Assembly: GCA_964006375.1 (NCBI GenBank)
Contig: OZ023265.1
Location: forward strand, 152,434,547 to 152,498,546
Length of the DNA stretch: 64,000 nt
Origin: Tillus elongatus
Lineage: Eukaryota; Arthropoda; Insecta; Coleoptera; Cleridae
Reading direction: 5' to 3'
In this document: positions 11,905 through 25,149 of the stretch, one piece after another
Layout of the letters: each line of letters opens with the position of its first letter
Position numbering within the stretch: the first letter of the stretch is position 1
Made by a program: the position numbers and the translations under genes
Notes under the pieces: model-generated
What the model was told of the DNA's origin: nothing
The model's database searches: none
What the model saw: only the letters and a program-made list of their open reading frames with translations

Positions 11905-12445
11905 ATCTCGATTTTTTTTGACTAAAACGATAAACCAAACCTCTCTATCTGTGGAAGAAACGCCGTATTACAATTTTTGATACCTATGTGTCAAAACCGT
12001 GAAAAGTTGCGAATAGGTAATTGAAATAACTTGGAAACGATAAATGATATCATTTTTTTCTTAAAAACATGCATTATAATTTGATTGAAAATGCAAAACT
12101 GCAATAATATCAGGAATCTTCTATTAAGAAAAAAGAACATTTCTATCACCAACATCTTCTGGGCGAGCCTGTGATTGCCAAAATAATTTTATAAGCTGCG
12201 GTTTAAAACACTATAATTAACGTATATATTTTTTTATCGTATCTTAATATCCGTGTTCCAATATTGAAAATGTATCAAAACTATGAAAAATACATGTTAA
12301 ATAACATTAACAAATAAAAACTAAAACTTACACCGGATATGGGTTTTAAGGGGTCATTTGAAGAAATATTTTGAAGATTCTAAAGTCGCGGTCTCATCTA
12401 AAACGAATATTTTTAACAGAAATTCGCTAAATTATAATCTAAAAA
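11905..12445 (-). repeat. TA-core repeat, J and L modules, reverse
   Basis: About 12050-12260 is a diverged reverse J module (AACATGCATTATAATTTGAT, then a CACCAAC...GCGAGCCTGTGATTG region). About 12318-12445 is a reverse L module (CCGGATATGGGTTTTAAGGG, then AAAGTCGCGGTCTCAT). There is no long (TA)n between them, only TATATATT near 12220. Confidence 0.7.
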
Positions 12446-12790
12446 CCATTAACTCCATAACTGAAACTACTGCCAAAGCATCAGAGAAAGGGTCTATTTG
12501 AAATTAATTGTCTGCAAACATTTTAGTAAAATGAAGGACAATGGCTGTTGAAGCTTAAAATTGAGGCTTTATAAAACACACTTGTTGCGGCATTTCTTCC
12601 GCATAACGCGCATTGGTTTCAAGTTCTTTGTCTGAAAAAAACCAAATTTTACTTTTCAAATCGCGACGTTTTGAGAAGAAAAAGTATAAAATTTTAAAAC
12701 TATTTTGTCTGATATTTCTTGACCCTTTCGCGCTAAGAAAACCTAATTATTTTCTGTAATGTGCAATAGATTTTGTTATCCACACAAAAT
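12446..12790 (-). repeat. TA-core repeat, D module, reverse
   Basis: Reverse D module: GCATCAGAGAAAGGGTCTAT, then AAAATGAAGGACAATGGCTG, GTTTCAAGTTCTTTGTC and AAATCGCGACGTTTTGAG, in the exact reverse of the 54400-54700 order. Confidence 0.82.
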
Positions 12791-13009
12791 ATCTTGGTCT
12801 TGTGCGTTTTTTCAATCATCATTGATACCTGTTTTTTTTTAAACTAAAAAGATAATCATATGTCAGAACTTCTACCTAGCGAATTTTGTCTACGAAAATT
12901 TGCTAATAAACGTGCCAGCCTTGCGTCTTTAGTTCATCGACCTACTCTAGTTTTTATTCTACTTTTCACTGTAATTAGCAGAATATTTTTAACTACGTTT
13001 ATGTCTGGT
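12791..13009. other. Unassigned short stretch
   Basis: No feature recognised apart from a degenerate GCGAATTTTGTCTACGAAAA hairpin near 12880 that resembles the edge of an L module. Confidence 0.4.
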
Positions 13010-13510
<501 letters not shown>

Positions 13511-14235
13511 TAAATCATAGATCAAGTATGTGGTTGCTGTTGGTTAGTCAATGACAGCTGCTATTATTGTCATTGACTCATGAAATTTATTTTTAAGTTT
13601 CAGAGAAATGTCAATAATACTGAATTCACTGATTGTTAATCATTGGCAGCATTTACGATTATATGTAACCCTATTGTAATTTATCATCATTTATCACCTC
13701 TGTAGTATAATTATTTTTTTCCTTACAACTCGCATCGTTTTTAGTCAATTGTTGTTATTAATAGTCAATAGTTTCTTCCCAAAATTTGCTCTTACCAAAC
13801 ACACACGGCTTCCTTTGACTTCTGCTTCTGCCGCTGTTACAGTCTTTTTAGAGGTCCAGTTGTAACCACTCATGCAGCCAGTGTTGCCAGTTTAAGTATA
13901 AATAGTGTAGTACCTTTTAGTTTGTGTACACTCCATTTACTTTTTATATTTCTTCTTTGCTGCACATATTGTTCATTATGCGAACCATATTGTGTAAAAA
14001 AACAGTTACTTTTTCATATGATCAACAAGTTGAATATCGAATCAGGTATGGCTTATGGTTTATGGGAAAATTTCGCTATTTTACGTTATCTTTTTGTACA
14101 AAAATGCATAGTTCAAGGCCATTTTGGCTTATTGGAGCAAACATCCTGAAAGCCGTATATGAAATATCAAATGTCGCATGCTTAATTTTTTAGAAGCCTG
14201 ATTATACGTATTCTGTAACACAAATACATTTGTAA
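13511..14235. other. Unassigned AT-rich DNA
   Basis: No coding homology. A TATA-like GTATAAATAG at about 13896 follows GCCAGTGTTGCCAG; a related GTCAGTGCTGCCAG is at 47750, so this may be a low-copy repeat rather than a promoter. Confidence 0.4.
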
Positions 14236-14556
14236 AAGGTTAGGGACGCAGCAAGTGCGTTATGGTAATGAATTTTCATTAAAATGTTTTTAATAGCAAA
14301 TATGTGTGTTTTTTTCCAGAAAACAGGCATCAAATTTGATTACCAGTATAACATATATAGTAAAAACAATGTGCCATGTTCCATCAAATTAACTTTATTG
14401 TTTGAAAACGTACAAAAATTAAAAAGTTAACTTAGAGTTTAACCGAAAAAATCCGTTTCTTGGTCAACCTTATAGGTTATAGCAAATTGAGATTTTCAAA
14501 TATGAAGCATTTAATAAAAATTCGCTACCATAACGCACTTGCTGCGTCCAGAATTT
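14236..14556 (-). mobile_element. MITE-M, complete copy (reverse)
   Basis: About 315 bp with TIRs of about 45 bp: left GGACGCAGCAAGTGCGTTAT, right ATAACGCACTTGCTGCGTCC. The TIRs extend inward through GAATTTTCATTAAAATG. The interior has no reading frame and a short TATATAGT centre. It matches 53080-53398 in the same orientation, and 42796 and 55070 inverted. Non-autonomous; the helper transposase is not identified. Confidence 0.92.
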
Positions 14557-15104
14557 TATTTTCTAGAATAACAAAGGTTTTAGTTCTGGGTGTATTTTAT
14601 GTGAACGTACCATTAGCTTACCGTTATTCGCATCTTACCTCTTTTAGTATAGAGGTTACACCAAGCCATTCTGGAGGGAAGAGATGCTATTACAAATTAT
14701 GTACCTATGTAGTATTAGGTGTCCCGATCCCGAAATCTAAGTTTTATCGTATATATTGTGTAAGAACAGTTCAATGTTGCGAGATACAATACGCTGCCAG
14801 ATATGCCGATTGCAGTCACTAGTCACAGCCGAGCCAGTGTGCTGCAGCTGAGAGTTTGGATCAAGAATCTATACTGTTTGTTTTAGGCTAGATTCTGTTT
14901 GTTCCAGAAACTACTCAGTGGCGTTGGTATCGACGAACCTACAATACAAAGTAAATTAGTTTATGTCAAAGTAACAGGTTGAAACTTGGAACATTCGCTG
15001 TAATTTGATTTGAACCTCCATAGGGGAATAGTTTCTATAAATCAATCATAAATCAATAACGAAACTATCACTTATGGTGAGGGCAAATACGGCTTTGAAA
15101 CATT
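14557..15104. other. Unassigned DNA
   Basis: No gene recognised. Open frames here have no homology I can name. Confidence 0.4.
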
Positions 15105-15245
15105 CGCCATTTTTTGTGAATTTTCTTTAAAAAATTCGCTTATGAGGAAATCGCGACTTTTGAATTCAATAAAACTTTCTTCAAATGAGTATAAACAAGG
15201 CCCCCTGGAACACAAATCCGTGGTCAGTTTCAATTTTTAATTCTT
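15105..15245 (+). repeat. TA-core repeat, L module
   Basis: GTGAATTTTCTTTAAAAAAT hairpin, GAGGAAATCGCGACTTTTGA, AAATCCGTGGTCAGTTTCAA, then (TA)n. Confidence 0.88.
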
Positions 15246-15254
15246 TATATATAT

Positions 15255-15319
<65 letters not shown>
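15246..15319. repeat. (TA)n array 5
   Basis: TA array with a single G interruption near its left end (ATATAGATAT). No R module follows. Confidence 0.97.
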
Positions 15320-15321
<2 letters not shown>

Positions 15322-15799
15322 AGTGAAGGGAGGAGTGACAGCCGTTACACCTTAGCGTGCTAATATTTGTATGCTTTTAAAGGCAGTTACGACTAAAAAT
15401 TGAGGGCTATATACCGTAACTTAATAAAAAGCAAAGCCAAAAACATCAAACATAGAAATTTCTGCCACAAAAACATGCAAAAAACAGGAAGAGTAACAAC
15501 AATTTTTTAAAACACATGTAATTTTACCCGAACATTTACACGTTAAAAATATTCAAACCCAGTAATGAAAAAGCATAAAAAGAGTTAGAAAATGTAAAAT
15601 ATTTAAAAAAGCTTCGAAAAATTCACGTATAAAAATTTATACACCTAAGCCCACTCTTTCATGATAAACATCGACCATCGACATCAGTGACAACTGCAAA
15701 TCAAGAACAATCATTGATCATAGACTATTGTTACTCTATTGATGAAATATAATTTATTTTGTTATTCTAAATTATAGAACCGGCCAACGTAGAGGTGCC
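15320..15799. other. Unassigned A-rich DNA
   Basis: No coding homology or repeat match found; possibly unique sequence flanking the LINE 3' end. Confidence 0.4.
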
Positions 15800-17835
15800 A
15801 TCAAACCTATCAAATAGTATTATATAACTACTACTACTACAAATAATATTAATAATACCTTTACTATCCATTTTGACAGCATATAAGGTACATTGGATTT
15901 GTCAGCCTTTTACAATAATTAATTTTTCACAACATTAAAATATTCATTTAACGTATAAAAACACTGGTCTGATAGAAAATCAGAAACTTGACTTTTAAAC
16001 ACCTTTATATATTGGATATTTTTTAAATTATTAGGAAGATGATTAAATGTTTTTACTCCAATACAGTTTGGAGAGTCTTTTATCATATTAGTTCTAGCAT
16101 ACGGAACATAAAAGTTACAAGCCTGTCTGGTACTAAAGGTATGAACATCACGGTTTAGTCTAAATTTATCACCATTTTTTAAAACATATATACACAACTC
16201 TAAAATATATAAACATATCACAGTTAAAAGTTTATGACTATAAAAGTAGACCCGGCATGACGTCATCTTTTATATGTTGAAAATACAGCGTATTATTCTT
16301 TTTTAAGCGATAAAGGCATCATGCAGCAAGGTAGAATTACTCCACAGACACATACCGTACCTCAGTCTAGAATCAATATGACTGTAGTATAAAGATGTTA
16401 AATGCTTTTCAGTCAAAACATTTCTTATATTTATAAATAAAAAATTATGAGATGCAAGCCTTGAAACCAACGTCGTTCAGAGCAACTTCCAGTTAATATG
16501 TTCATCGACGTGTACTTCAAGGAACTTTTAGTTATTGACAGACGTTAGATAAGTATTGTCAACACCCACACTAAGTATATCAACTTCCCTCTGACGCCAT
16601 CTCTGTCTTCGACGAATTGAAATATATCAGACACCGAGAGAACCAACTCTTTAAGTTATTAAAAACATGATGACACTTATTACTCAAAGCATCATCTGTC
16701 TTTTAGGAAACGATTAGAGACGTATCATCCGCATATAGAGTAAAATGCGCATCAGGAGATACTTTATCAAGCTCATTGACGTAAAGGGTAAAAAGAATAG
16801 GGCCCAGTACTGAGCCTTGAGGCACACCAGTAGGAACAACAACACGCTCAGAATATACCCTACTTATTCGTTCTGATGTCTTGAACTTTATCTCAGTATA
16901 CTGTTCTCTGCCCGTCAAGTAAGAGTCAATCCAGCCAAGCGCATTACCTCTCAAACCATAACAATGAAGCCTGTCACACAGCACCCTATGGTCAACACAA
17001 TCGAAGGCTCTGCTCAGATCACAAAAAATCCCAACAGGGTACTCGCCAGCCTCCAAACAAGTGACTAAGCCCTGATAGAAGTCAATGAGAGCCGTTGTAG
17101 TGGAGTGATCCCCTCTAAAGCCATGCTGACAGGCAGACAATATACCACACGTCTGCAAAAATTGTTCCATGCGATTCAGATAGCTATATTCAAATACCTT
17201 TGAAAAAGTCGTAAATAATGTAATCAGCCGATAGTTCAAAATAGTTGTATCATTTTTTTCTATTAAAGGAAAGCCTTTAGGTCACTAGGAAATGAAAGAT
17301 TTACTAAGCAGGTAGGGGGCTTTATAATATGTCTTAAAACTTTCTTAACTAAAAAAGTTTGAATTTCGTCTCGACCGCACGAAGACTTATTTTTTTTATT
17401 AACAAAATATACAACTCGTCTTCACTAAAAGGCAGTAAATACATTGTTTTGTTATTGGGTTTTGTCGGCACGTTTAAAGGAGTTAAGTCCTTAGGAATGT
17501 TTTCAATAATATTTTTAGGTGCTTCTACAGAGAACGAATTGAATAAGTTAGCGCTTTCCCTTGGATCCGTAACTAGCCTCTCTTCGTGTCGAATTACAAT
17601 ATTGTTATGTTCATTGACCTGCTTGCCATTTAGTTCCGAAATCAGATACTATGCGGCTTTAGTCGGATTATCAGAAGCCAAAATCCTATGTTGGCAGAAA
17701 TTCCTTTTAGTGTATCTTGCAAGTTTTTTATGAGCAGCCCTTGCAGCCCTGTAAGAATCATCCACCTGAGGAGAAACACTTCTCAATAAAAAAGGTCTTT
17801 AAGTCTTGAACTAGAGGCTCTGACCTCAGAAGTAT
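15800..17835 (-). pseudogene. LINE reverse transcriptase, 5'-truncated and broken
   Basis: About 2 kb of a Jockey/CR1-type non-LTR retrotransposon on the minus strand. The linker before the polymerase is near 17830-17400 (DPRESANLFNSFSVEAPKN). The polymerase block is 17239-16703, with QHGFRGDHSTTTALIDF, the first catalytic Asp in FCDLSRAFDCVDH, PTGVPQGSVLGPILF and the active-site YADD in FTLYADDTSL. The C-terminal block is 16266-15919, with SPNCIGVKTFNHLPNNLKNI ending NEYFNVVKN. Several stops and shifts lie between. No RNase H is seen. The 5' truncation point abuts a Penelope-like fragment. Confidence 0.93.
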
Positions 17836-17849
17836 TATTACTATATATG

Positions 17850-18245
17850 TTACTCTACTATATATGTTACTCAAATTTTGAATATCTGATTTGGAGTTCA
17901 TAGTGTCATTTTCAAGAATGTGATACATTTCCAGAAGGGAACGTTTTTTTCAAGTTGGTTTCTCTATCCAAAATTTTGACATTATCAAAATCTATGTTAT
18001 GACCCAATGTTGAGACATGATGTGCCAAAGCTCATCTGTCAGGTCTAAGTCTGGAATCACTCCTATGCTGACCAATCCTCCTACCAACAGACTGTGAAGT
18101 CTGACCTACACAAGAAAGAGAACAATTTTTACAGTCCAGCTTATAGATCACATTACGTTGTTGATACACCGATATTTTGTCCTTGTTGTTAGTGAAAAAC
18201 TTTTTGTTGGTCAAAACATTATATTTAGCCACTTTAATGTCTGTA
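17850..18245 (-). pseudogene. Penelope-like element, GIY-YIG endonuclease fragment
   Basis: The minus strand reads VIYKLDCKNCSLSCVGQTSQ, the GIY...YIG pair in its Penelope-like form (IYKL.C...VGQT), then RRIGQHRSD, a stop near 18032 and ALAHHVSTLGHNIDFDN. This order is typical of the C-terminal endonuclease of Penelope-like retroelements. Only the endonuclease end is present. Confidence 0.85.
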
Positions 18246-18299
18246 AAGTCTTTGAGACATCAGCGGACTGACACACAGACTTGTGAAACTTTTCAAAAT

Positions 18300-18684
18300 A
18301 TGGGTACACGGGTTTGCATCGTTAAAAGTAAATTACGTACAAAAATTTATCTCTGTAAGTTAAAAGGCAAACAAGTTATAGGCATTTAACTAAAAAAAAT
18401 AGGGGTTTCCGCAAAACGTCAAAGTCGCGATTTAAAACGTCAAAATGGGCAACATTAAGGCAAAGAAACTGAAACTAATACGGGTAATGTAAACAAAATG
18501 CCAGAAGAAGAATGCTTTACGAACCCTGAAGTTTTAGCTTCAACCGTCATTTTCCTTCATTTTACTAAAGTGTTTCCAGAAAATTCATTTCAAATATACC
18601 CTTTCTCTGATGCTTTGGCAATAGTTTTAGCTATAGTTTATCTTTTAATGGTATATAATTTTTGGAGAACTTTCGTAAAAAATC
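18300..18684 (+). repeat. TA-core repeat, D module
   Basis: GTTATAGGCATTTAAC, AAAGTCGCGATTTAAAACGT, TCAACCGTCATTTTCCTTCA and TTTCTCTGATGCTTTGGC. It runs directly into the J module. Confidence 0.88.
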
Positions 18685-18902
18685 AGTAAAGCTCAATCTA
18701 TCCGTTATTATACGAGAAAAATTGTATACATTAATTATAGTGTGTCTTGAGGTACATCTTAAAAAATTATTTCTACAATCACCAGGTGGCCCATAAGTTG
18801 TTGGTGATACAAATTTTCTTGTTTTTAGTCGAACACGCCCTATGTTATTGCATTTTTGCATTTTCCATCGAAATATAATGCATGTTTGTAAGAAAAGAAA
18901 TT
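18685..18902 (+). repeat. TA-core repeat, J module
   Basis: AAGCTCAATCTATCCGTTAT, ATAGTGTGTCTTGAGGTACA, GGTGGCCCATAAGTTGTTGG and AATGCATGTTTGTAAG, followed at once by the MITE-M end. The same D-(L)-J-MITE order occurs at 36045-36715 and 54400-55377. Confidence 0.88.
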
Positions 18903-19850
<948 letters not shown>

Positions 19851-21146
19851 TTATACGCGAATTAACAAGGTTGCTTTTTTTAAAAATTTATGTGTGTTAA
19901 CTCCTCCTCCCATTAGAGGACGGAACCCTTGTGTTTCAGCATTCTTAAAGGATTTTCCGCTTCTGCTTTGTTTCTTTCATTCTGCAGGGCACATCTTCTT
20001 TTGACAAAAACTGTAACAAATATTGTTGCTAAAAGGATTAACATAATGTACCGCAAGATTGTCCAGATACTTGTATGTACAACGTGAGTGTGATTTTGTT
20101 GGGATTTCTACTTTTGATGGACTGCAGCTGAACCTTGATGTTGCTTGTGTCGTGCAGAGGGACATTTTCCATCGCTGTCAATTCTTCTATGTTCATCTTG
20201 CTTTCTGGAACTTTTTTCAACTTTGGTAAGGGAAACAATTGTTGTGTCTCAACTGATTTCGTATAAACACGAAAAGAGCATCGTCCTCTGAAGCCTACAA
20301 ACATCTCGTCTATTGTAAGGGACTCACTAGGAATATAACAATTTTGACAATTCAGTATGAATGTCTTAAAAAATTCTCGGGTCTCTGGTAGAAATACTAT
20401 GAAACCGCACTGCAACTAACAAAAACATGAACCTCTTTAGCGACATGGTACCTTGGAATATGTCTCGACCGGTGCCATCTGAAGCAAATAAATCTTCGAT
20501 GTCTTCATGGTTGGATTTGAAAACCGACGTCAAATAGTGCAATCCAAAAAAATGCATTCATCTCAACTGAATCTGTGAAATTCACAAAGAAGGCTGTTTT
20601 TCCATATCTACTGGACAAATCAGTATTTTCTTCATTTGTGCAGTCGAGAATTGTGCTAATCATTTCGTCAGTTATCACAAGAGTCCAGTAGTTGACAGGG
20701 TTCTTATCGTGTAAGTTTTTTGCCACTGCTTTCAGTCCAGGTAAATGCGTAATAATATTATGGCGTCTGGTCCGACCAGGTGTGGGAGCTCGTTTTGACC
20801 ATTTATACCTGTTCTTTCCATAAACATAGCATGCAGATAATAATGGCAAATCCGAAGAACTAGCTGAACCATCACGAAATCGCCAACAGGAACTTGTTCA
20901 TCTTGATCGACATCGTCTTCTATGGTATATTCTTCATCAGAATCGTGATCACTTTTGATAATAGGCGAGTCACTAATATCGCCATCATCTTTATTGCCCA
21001 AGAACAACTCACGTACTTCATCACCCGTATATTTCTTGCCGCCAATAACGAGAAAATCCATAGTGAAATAAATTCAAAATGCACACGTAACTGGTATCCT
21101 TGGGTCAAATCTGACCCGAACGGGTACAAATCGGCACTCTCGGTGC
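19851..21146 (-). mobile_element. piggyBac element, 5' end defined
   Basis: The 5' end is marked by TTAA at 21147-21150, followed on the minus strand by GCACCGAGAGTGCCG (a hairpin) and GGGTCAGATTTGACCC, the kind of palindromic end known in piggyBac-like elements. The transposase follows 60-70 bp inside. The 3' end is not recognised; an outer limit near 19851 is a guess based on a TTAA at about 19864. Confidence 0.7.
20038..21061 (-). pseudogene. piggyBac transposase, broken and 3'-deleted
   Basis: The start is MDFLVIGGKKYTGDEVRELF at 21061, then an acidic region (DDGDISDSP, DSDEEYTIEDDVDQDEQ) usual for piggyBac N-termini. After a shift near 20880 comes the DDE_Tnp_1_7 region: YKWSKRAPTPGRTRRHNII, then FKSNHEDIEDLFASDGTGR, then PSESLTIDEMFVGFRGRCSF. 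The Asp of TIDEM (codon at 20308-20310) is the first catalytic residue. The second and third catalytic blocks and the Cys-rich end are not found. At least three frame changes are present. Normal length is about 550-600 residues; about 320 are recognisable. Confidence 0.9.
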
Positions 21147-21179
21147 TTAAATTGAACTGGCGCTTGAGGTGTCCAATTG

Positions 21180-21572
21180 TATGCATACTGTATGAGAAGT
21201 CAAGGAACTAGAAATTTCTATAGCGTTCTTGCTTTTCATCGGAAAGCCCTGACCAAATTTACTGAAAGGATCAGGAATTGTAAAGAACTCAGATGATTCG
21301 ATTTGAAATGTATCTATGTGAATTAATTTTAGAGGTTTTGAAGGAGTTGGAGTGTATTCTAAAGGTATTTTAATTAGATGTCTGTTGTATTTTGCTTGTT
21401 TACTTGTCTCAGAGTCTGAAATGAATTCTAATTTTTTTTCTTTTAAACTAGGATGACAATATTTCTGTTTCATCCCTAAATACATTTTATCTGGACACTT
21501 ATGGTTAGTTTTCCCGTGATGATATGTTATTGTAAGAACCTTTAATTCATTTTCACTGTTAATTTCTTCCAA
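21180..21572 (-). pseudogene. Gypsy-type integrase fragment
   Basis: Relic of an LTR-retrotransposon integrase. The minus strand has an HHGKTNH zinc-finger His pair, but the expected Cys pair is changed (SDSETSKQAKY). PTPSKPLKLIHIDTFQIE holds the first catalytic Asp and IPDPFSKFGQGFP the second. Homology ends about 50 bp from the piggyBac end. The piggyBac may have inserted into this relic, but the continuation on the far side is not visible. Confidence 0.82.
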
Positions 21573-21639
21573 AATTTTATCACATCTATAAAATTTCGGC
21601 GCATGCGCATTATTAAAGTGTTAATTGATAACCGAACTA

Positions 21640-22105
21640 ACTAATTCATAATGTCTCTCATTAGTAAATAAGCAATAGTATTTGTTTTGAGGTAAACAGT
21701 TTTTAGCCCCTCCTTGCAAACACTCTATTACCTTTGGGTTCAAAGAGAACGCAGTTTCGTCGCAATAAATTTTTTTTGAGGATCGTTGAAAACATTGAGT
21801 AAGTTATTCTCTTTCATGCATGATCTAACTTCTGCAGACCAGCTCCTCAATTTCCGATGCGCGGCTCGTCTTGCCGTTAAGTTTTGAGCACTCATTTCGA
21901 CTATAAGAGGATGGCGTTTTAAGAACGCTTCGTACCAATGACGACCAGGTCTTCCATTCGGGAATGTATCTTGCTTTCTTAATTGCTTTGACAATAGTCT
22001 ATCTAACATTTCCTCGTCATTTAATAAAATGCAAGGGGGTCCCATTTTTCTTCCAATGGGTGTTTTTCCTTTTACTTTATCTAATAATCTCATTCTTGGC
22101 ACTTT
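21640..22105 (-). pseudogene. pogo/Tigger-like transposase, N-terminal half
   Basis: The minus strand reads MPRMRLLDKVKGKTPIGRKM, the end of the first DNA-binding motif. NGRPGRHWYEAFLKRHPLI with AQNLTARRAA belongs to the CENP-B-type helix-turn-helix, and NNLLNVFNDPQKKFI follows. After a frame change at an A-run near 21770, YCDETAFSLNPKVIECLQGG carries the first catalytic Asp of the DDE_1 domain. Reading stops near 21645 at ELVSSVIN. The catalytic remainder is absent here; a C-terminal piece of a pogo-like element lies at 49770. Confidence 0.87.
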
Positions 22106-22129
22106 GAAACATTTTGCGGTAGAGTTTAT

Positions 22130-22870
22130 TTCAACAACACACCACGAGGGCTTACAGCCTAAATACTATCGTACCGTGGGTGTCGACAAGGAGGAAAGAG
22201 GCAACTTGTTAATTCTGGTGTCGGCTAGGAATTCCACAACTTGGAAGTCCTCGGGACAAAAGAGCAGGCTTAACAAGATGTTCTATGTCTGGTGACCTGG
22301 ACAGTAAAAGGGTGCATTCGCTCTATTCTCCTGGTAGATTTGTTGGGGACAGCAGGTGGAGGAACTATGGCAGAAAGCTATAAAAGAGAGAGAGAGGACA
22401 CCAACGGCACGTCGGTGGGCAAGGGATGACAGCCTTTGGGTGAGGGTACGGTCACCGATGAGACGTATAGCTCTCTTCTGAATGGTGTCCAGGATAGCGA
22501 GTGTAGAATCGGCAGCAGCACCCCAGATGTGGGAGCAGTATTCGAGGTTTGGTCTTATTTGTGAAATGTATAAAGTATAGAGATTAGCTGGTGAAAAGTA
22601 TTTGCGAGCCCGGAAGAGGAAACATAATTTCTTAGCAGCCGCTTCTGCAATTGATGTGACATGTTGGTGCCAATTGAGATTTCGATCCACAGAGATGCCA
22701 ACAAGTCAAAAGGACTCATTACGTTGAATAACTTAGTTGTTTGTTGTGATGGGTCTAGGGCTGGTGTATCTCTTATGAGAAAGAAAGCAAGACTGTGATT
22801 TGGTGGGGTTGAATTGTACAATATTTCTACTTCCATTTCGACATTCCATTTTCTACAGCCAAAATGGCTC
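22130..22870 (-). pseudogene. LINE reverse-transcriptase C-terminus, copy 2
   Basis: Same family as 6895-7430. The 3' end starts at ACACACCACGAGGGCTTACA. The minus strand reads NLNWHQHVTSIAEAAAKKLC, FLFRARKYFSPANLYTLY, QIRPNLEYCSHIWGAAADST and TIQKRAIRLIGDRTLTQRL, then shifts frame. VEFNPTKS...HKRYTS is upstream in a second frame. This copy extends about 300 bp further 5' than copy 1. Confidence 0.88.
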
Positions 22871-23940
22871 CCCGCATATCTTCTTCAGAATATTTGAATC
22901 GTTTTCAATCCATTTTCATCGGTAAACTGAAAAAATTGTTTTCGTCAGTTACTTGTCCCTATAATCGTCATAGCACTTTAATGCTGTCTCTCACATAAAC
23001 TACACACAAAACAGTATGACGAATACAGCTCCTCATAAACTTTAAAATTTGATGAAACAAGATTATGTAGTAGTTAACTTATTGTGGTTATGATAAGAAA
23101 TTCAATTCGGTTTTTCAGCTCAAATGCATTTGTCCCAGAAGCCCTCAGTGGCAACGAATACTGGGACAAATTATGATGCCGTTTTTATGTACCAGTGTGC
23201 GTCATAGTCGAAATATATTCTTTTTTAACGTTTAGCCTCAAACTTTTATAAGCAATAGCCTTCTCAACTTCCCAGTATCACAATCAATTCATAACAACTC
23301 AACTTTATGCTATCTGTGAATGTATATAGTGCAAGTTCAAAAATACTATTTTAGATAATAACTTACCTTAACAAATTCAATAAAAAATCACGTGAAATGT
23401 GAAATCGTTACTCACACTGCGACCGCTGTCTCACAGCTTAACCAACGACAGTACTCCCACTATTTTGCTGACTAGTTTCGTTGAAATGAAATGTTCTGAT
23501 GCAGTTTATTATTTCTAATTCATTATTTTTACGCTAGATGTCACCACATGCTTAGTAATTGGCATAATTATTCAATTGTGACGAACACTTAATCATTGAG
23601 GAATACTGGTTCTTTTACCTTAGTACTCGAAATTTTCTCTACATTCAGATATTGATCATTTCCACCCGCAGGGAATCTCTTCACCTGACGACGCTGCTCT
23701 TCCATTTATAACGTCGAGTCCTTTGTCGCAATCCAAAATTTTTACAGGGAGAAATACAGAGGCGCGCAGTAAATGAACTGCTCATCCAAAGAACAGGGGA
23801 GTCGTTGCAGCTGTAAGGTTCTTTTCTGTTCCTTAGAAACTGGTATATTAGAGGTTAAATATTTATTTGGATGTCTCAACTACATAAAAAATACAAAAGA
23901 CGTTGAAAACCCATTGGACCTAATATTCTGATATGTTCAA
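22871..23940. other. Unassigned AT-rich DNA
   Basis: No coding homology seen. It ends at a short (TTAA)n run (about 23943-23961). Confidence 0.4.
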
Positions 23941-24045
23941 ATGAATTAATTAATTAATTAATTGTATTAATTTCGACTTTAGGAAATTCGTCTACGTCGT
24001 TATTTGCATTTTAAAGAATTAAAATATCTGTATTTGAAATGATGG

Positions 24046-24052
<7 letters not shown>

Positions 24053-24077
<25 letters not shown>

Positions 24078-24078
24078 A
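24053..24078. repeat. (GT)n microsatellite
   Basis: Thirteen GT units, one of the few non-TA dinucleotide arrays here. Confidence 0.95.
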
Positions 24079-24235
24079 CGTCAGATTACACTGGCTGTGG
24101 TAGATGGTTTTAGTTTCCCATATATTTGCAGATTTTATTGTATCCCTCTTGAAAATGTCTAGTCGAGGTTGGAGGTGTGTTACCAAAAGACTATATAGCG
24201 AATTTTCATACATTTTTATGAAGGATGTTCGCTCT

Positions 24236-24238
<3 letters not shown>

Positions 24239-24318
<80 letters not shown>
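24239..24318. repeat. (TA)n array 7
   Basis: Pure TA array. It is preceded by a GCGAATTTTCATACATTTTT scrap like an L-module edge; no R module follows. Confidence 0.97.
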
Positions 24319-24321
<3 letters not shown>

Positions 24322-24509
24322 TTGTAGAAAATTCTCAAAGAATTGGTAGAGCAATTAAAATGGTATGACAGCTTAAAAAGTCGATCGTAACAATTTCCAT
24401 TGCAGGTCTTTTAAGAGTACAAGTTAATAAGTGTTTGTACGGTGCGTCTTGTACTAAGCTCCAGTGTTCTTTCCTTTTATTTTCCATGTATTGCTATCAC
24501 GATATAGTC

Positions 24510-25140
24510 TTCGGCTCTAACTAGTTAATAACTTTCACCTTCCTGGCCACCTTTCTTCGCTCGTTGATCAGCTTCTTCGTTGCCTCTGATGCCTGCATGA
24601 CCTTTAATCCAGACAAATGCATATCTTTTTCCATTTCTTTCAAAATTAAATAACTGTGTTTTAATTTCGCAGATGACTGGATTGGCAAATATACTTTTCG
24701 GGTTGCTGAGTATTGTTATGAATGCTAAGGAGTCTGTAAGGATCAAATATGCATCGAATGGATCTGTCATGGCTATGTCGAGGGCCTTTATTACTGCTGT
24801 TATTTCGGCTGTATAAATGGAAAATGTCTTATTAAGTTTAAATAGCTATTTGTTTTTGTTGTAGTCACAATATACCCCAGCCCCGGTACGCTCTTCTGTT
24901 TTGGAACCATCTGTAGAGGTTAAAGCGGCTCTTGGATGTTTGTTTCGTATATCTTGATAATAGGACATTATTTCTGTATTCAAAATCTGGTGTTTAGGTA
25001 ATATTGTTAATGGTGTATTTTCTATTACTTGGTTATTACAATACACAATATTGTATATTTCATTTCTGCAAAGTTTTATGTCGAAGTTTAAATCTGCTAC
25101 ATTTTTATAAACATTGGTATTATATCTTTGTTAGTTAGTT
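24510..25140 (-). pseudogene. LINE RNase H domain
   Basis: C-terminal RNase H of a non-LTR retrotransposon. The catalytic set is readable: Asp in TSTDGSKTEERTGAGVY, Glu in IYTAEITAVIKALDI, Asp in LILTDSLAF and Asp in GNEEADQRAK, with VWIKGHAGIRGNEEAD between. One in-frame stop (near 24843) separates the first acid from the rest. The 5' edge near 25140 abuts the GC-rich array. Confidence 0.9.
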
Positions 25141-25149
25141 ACTTGTGGG

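Noticed and set aside
13922..14193. Two overlapping open frames of 75 and 89 codons as small secreted proteins
   Set aside because: Both are hydrophobic translations of AT-rich DNA, overlap in different frames, and show no family motif or codon signal.
14460..14822. 120-codon plus-strand frame as a gene
   Set aside because: Its first third is the end of a MITE-M copy, including the TIR; the rest shows no recognisable domain.
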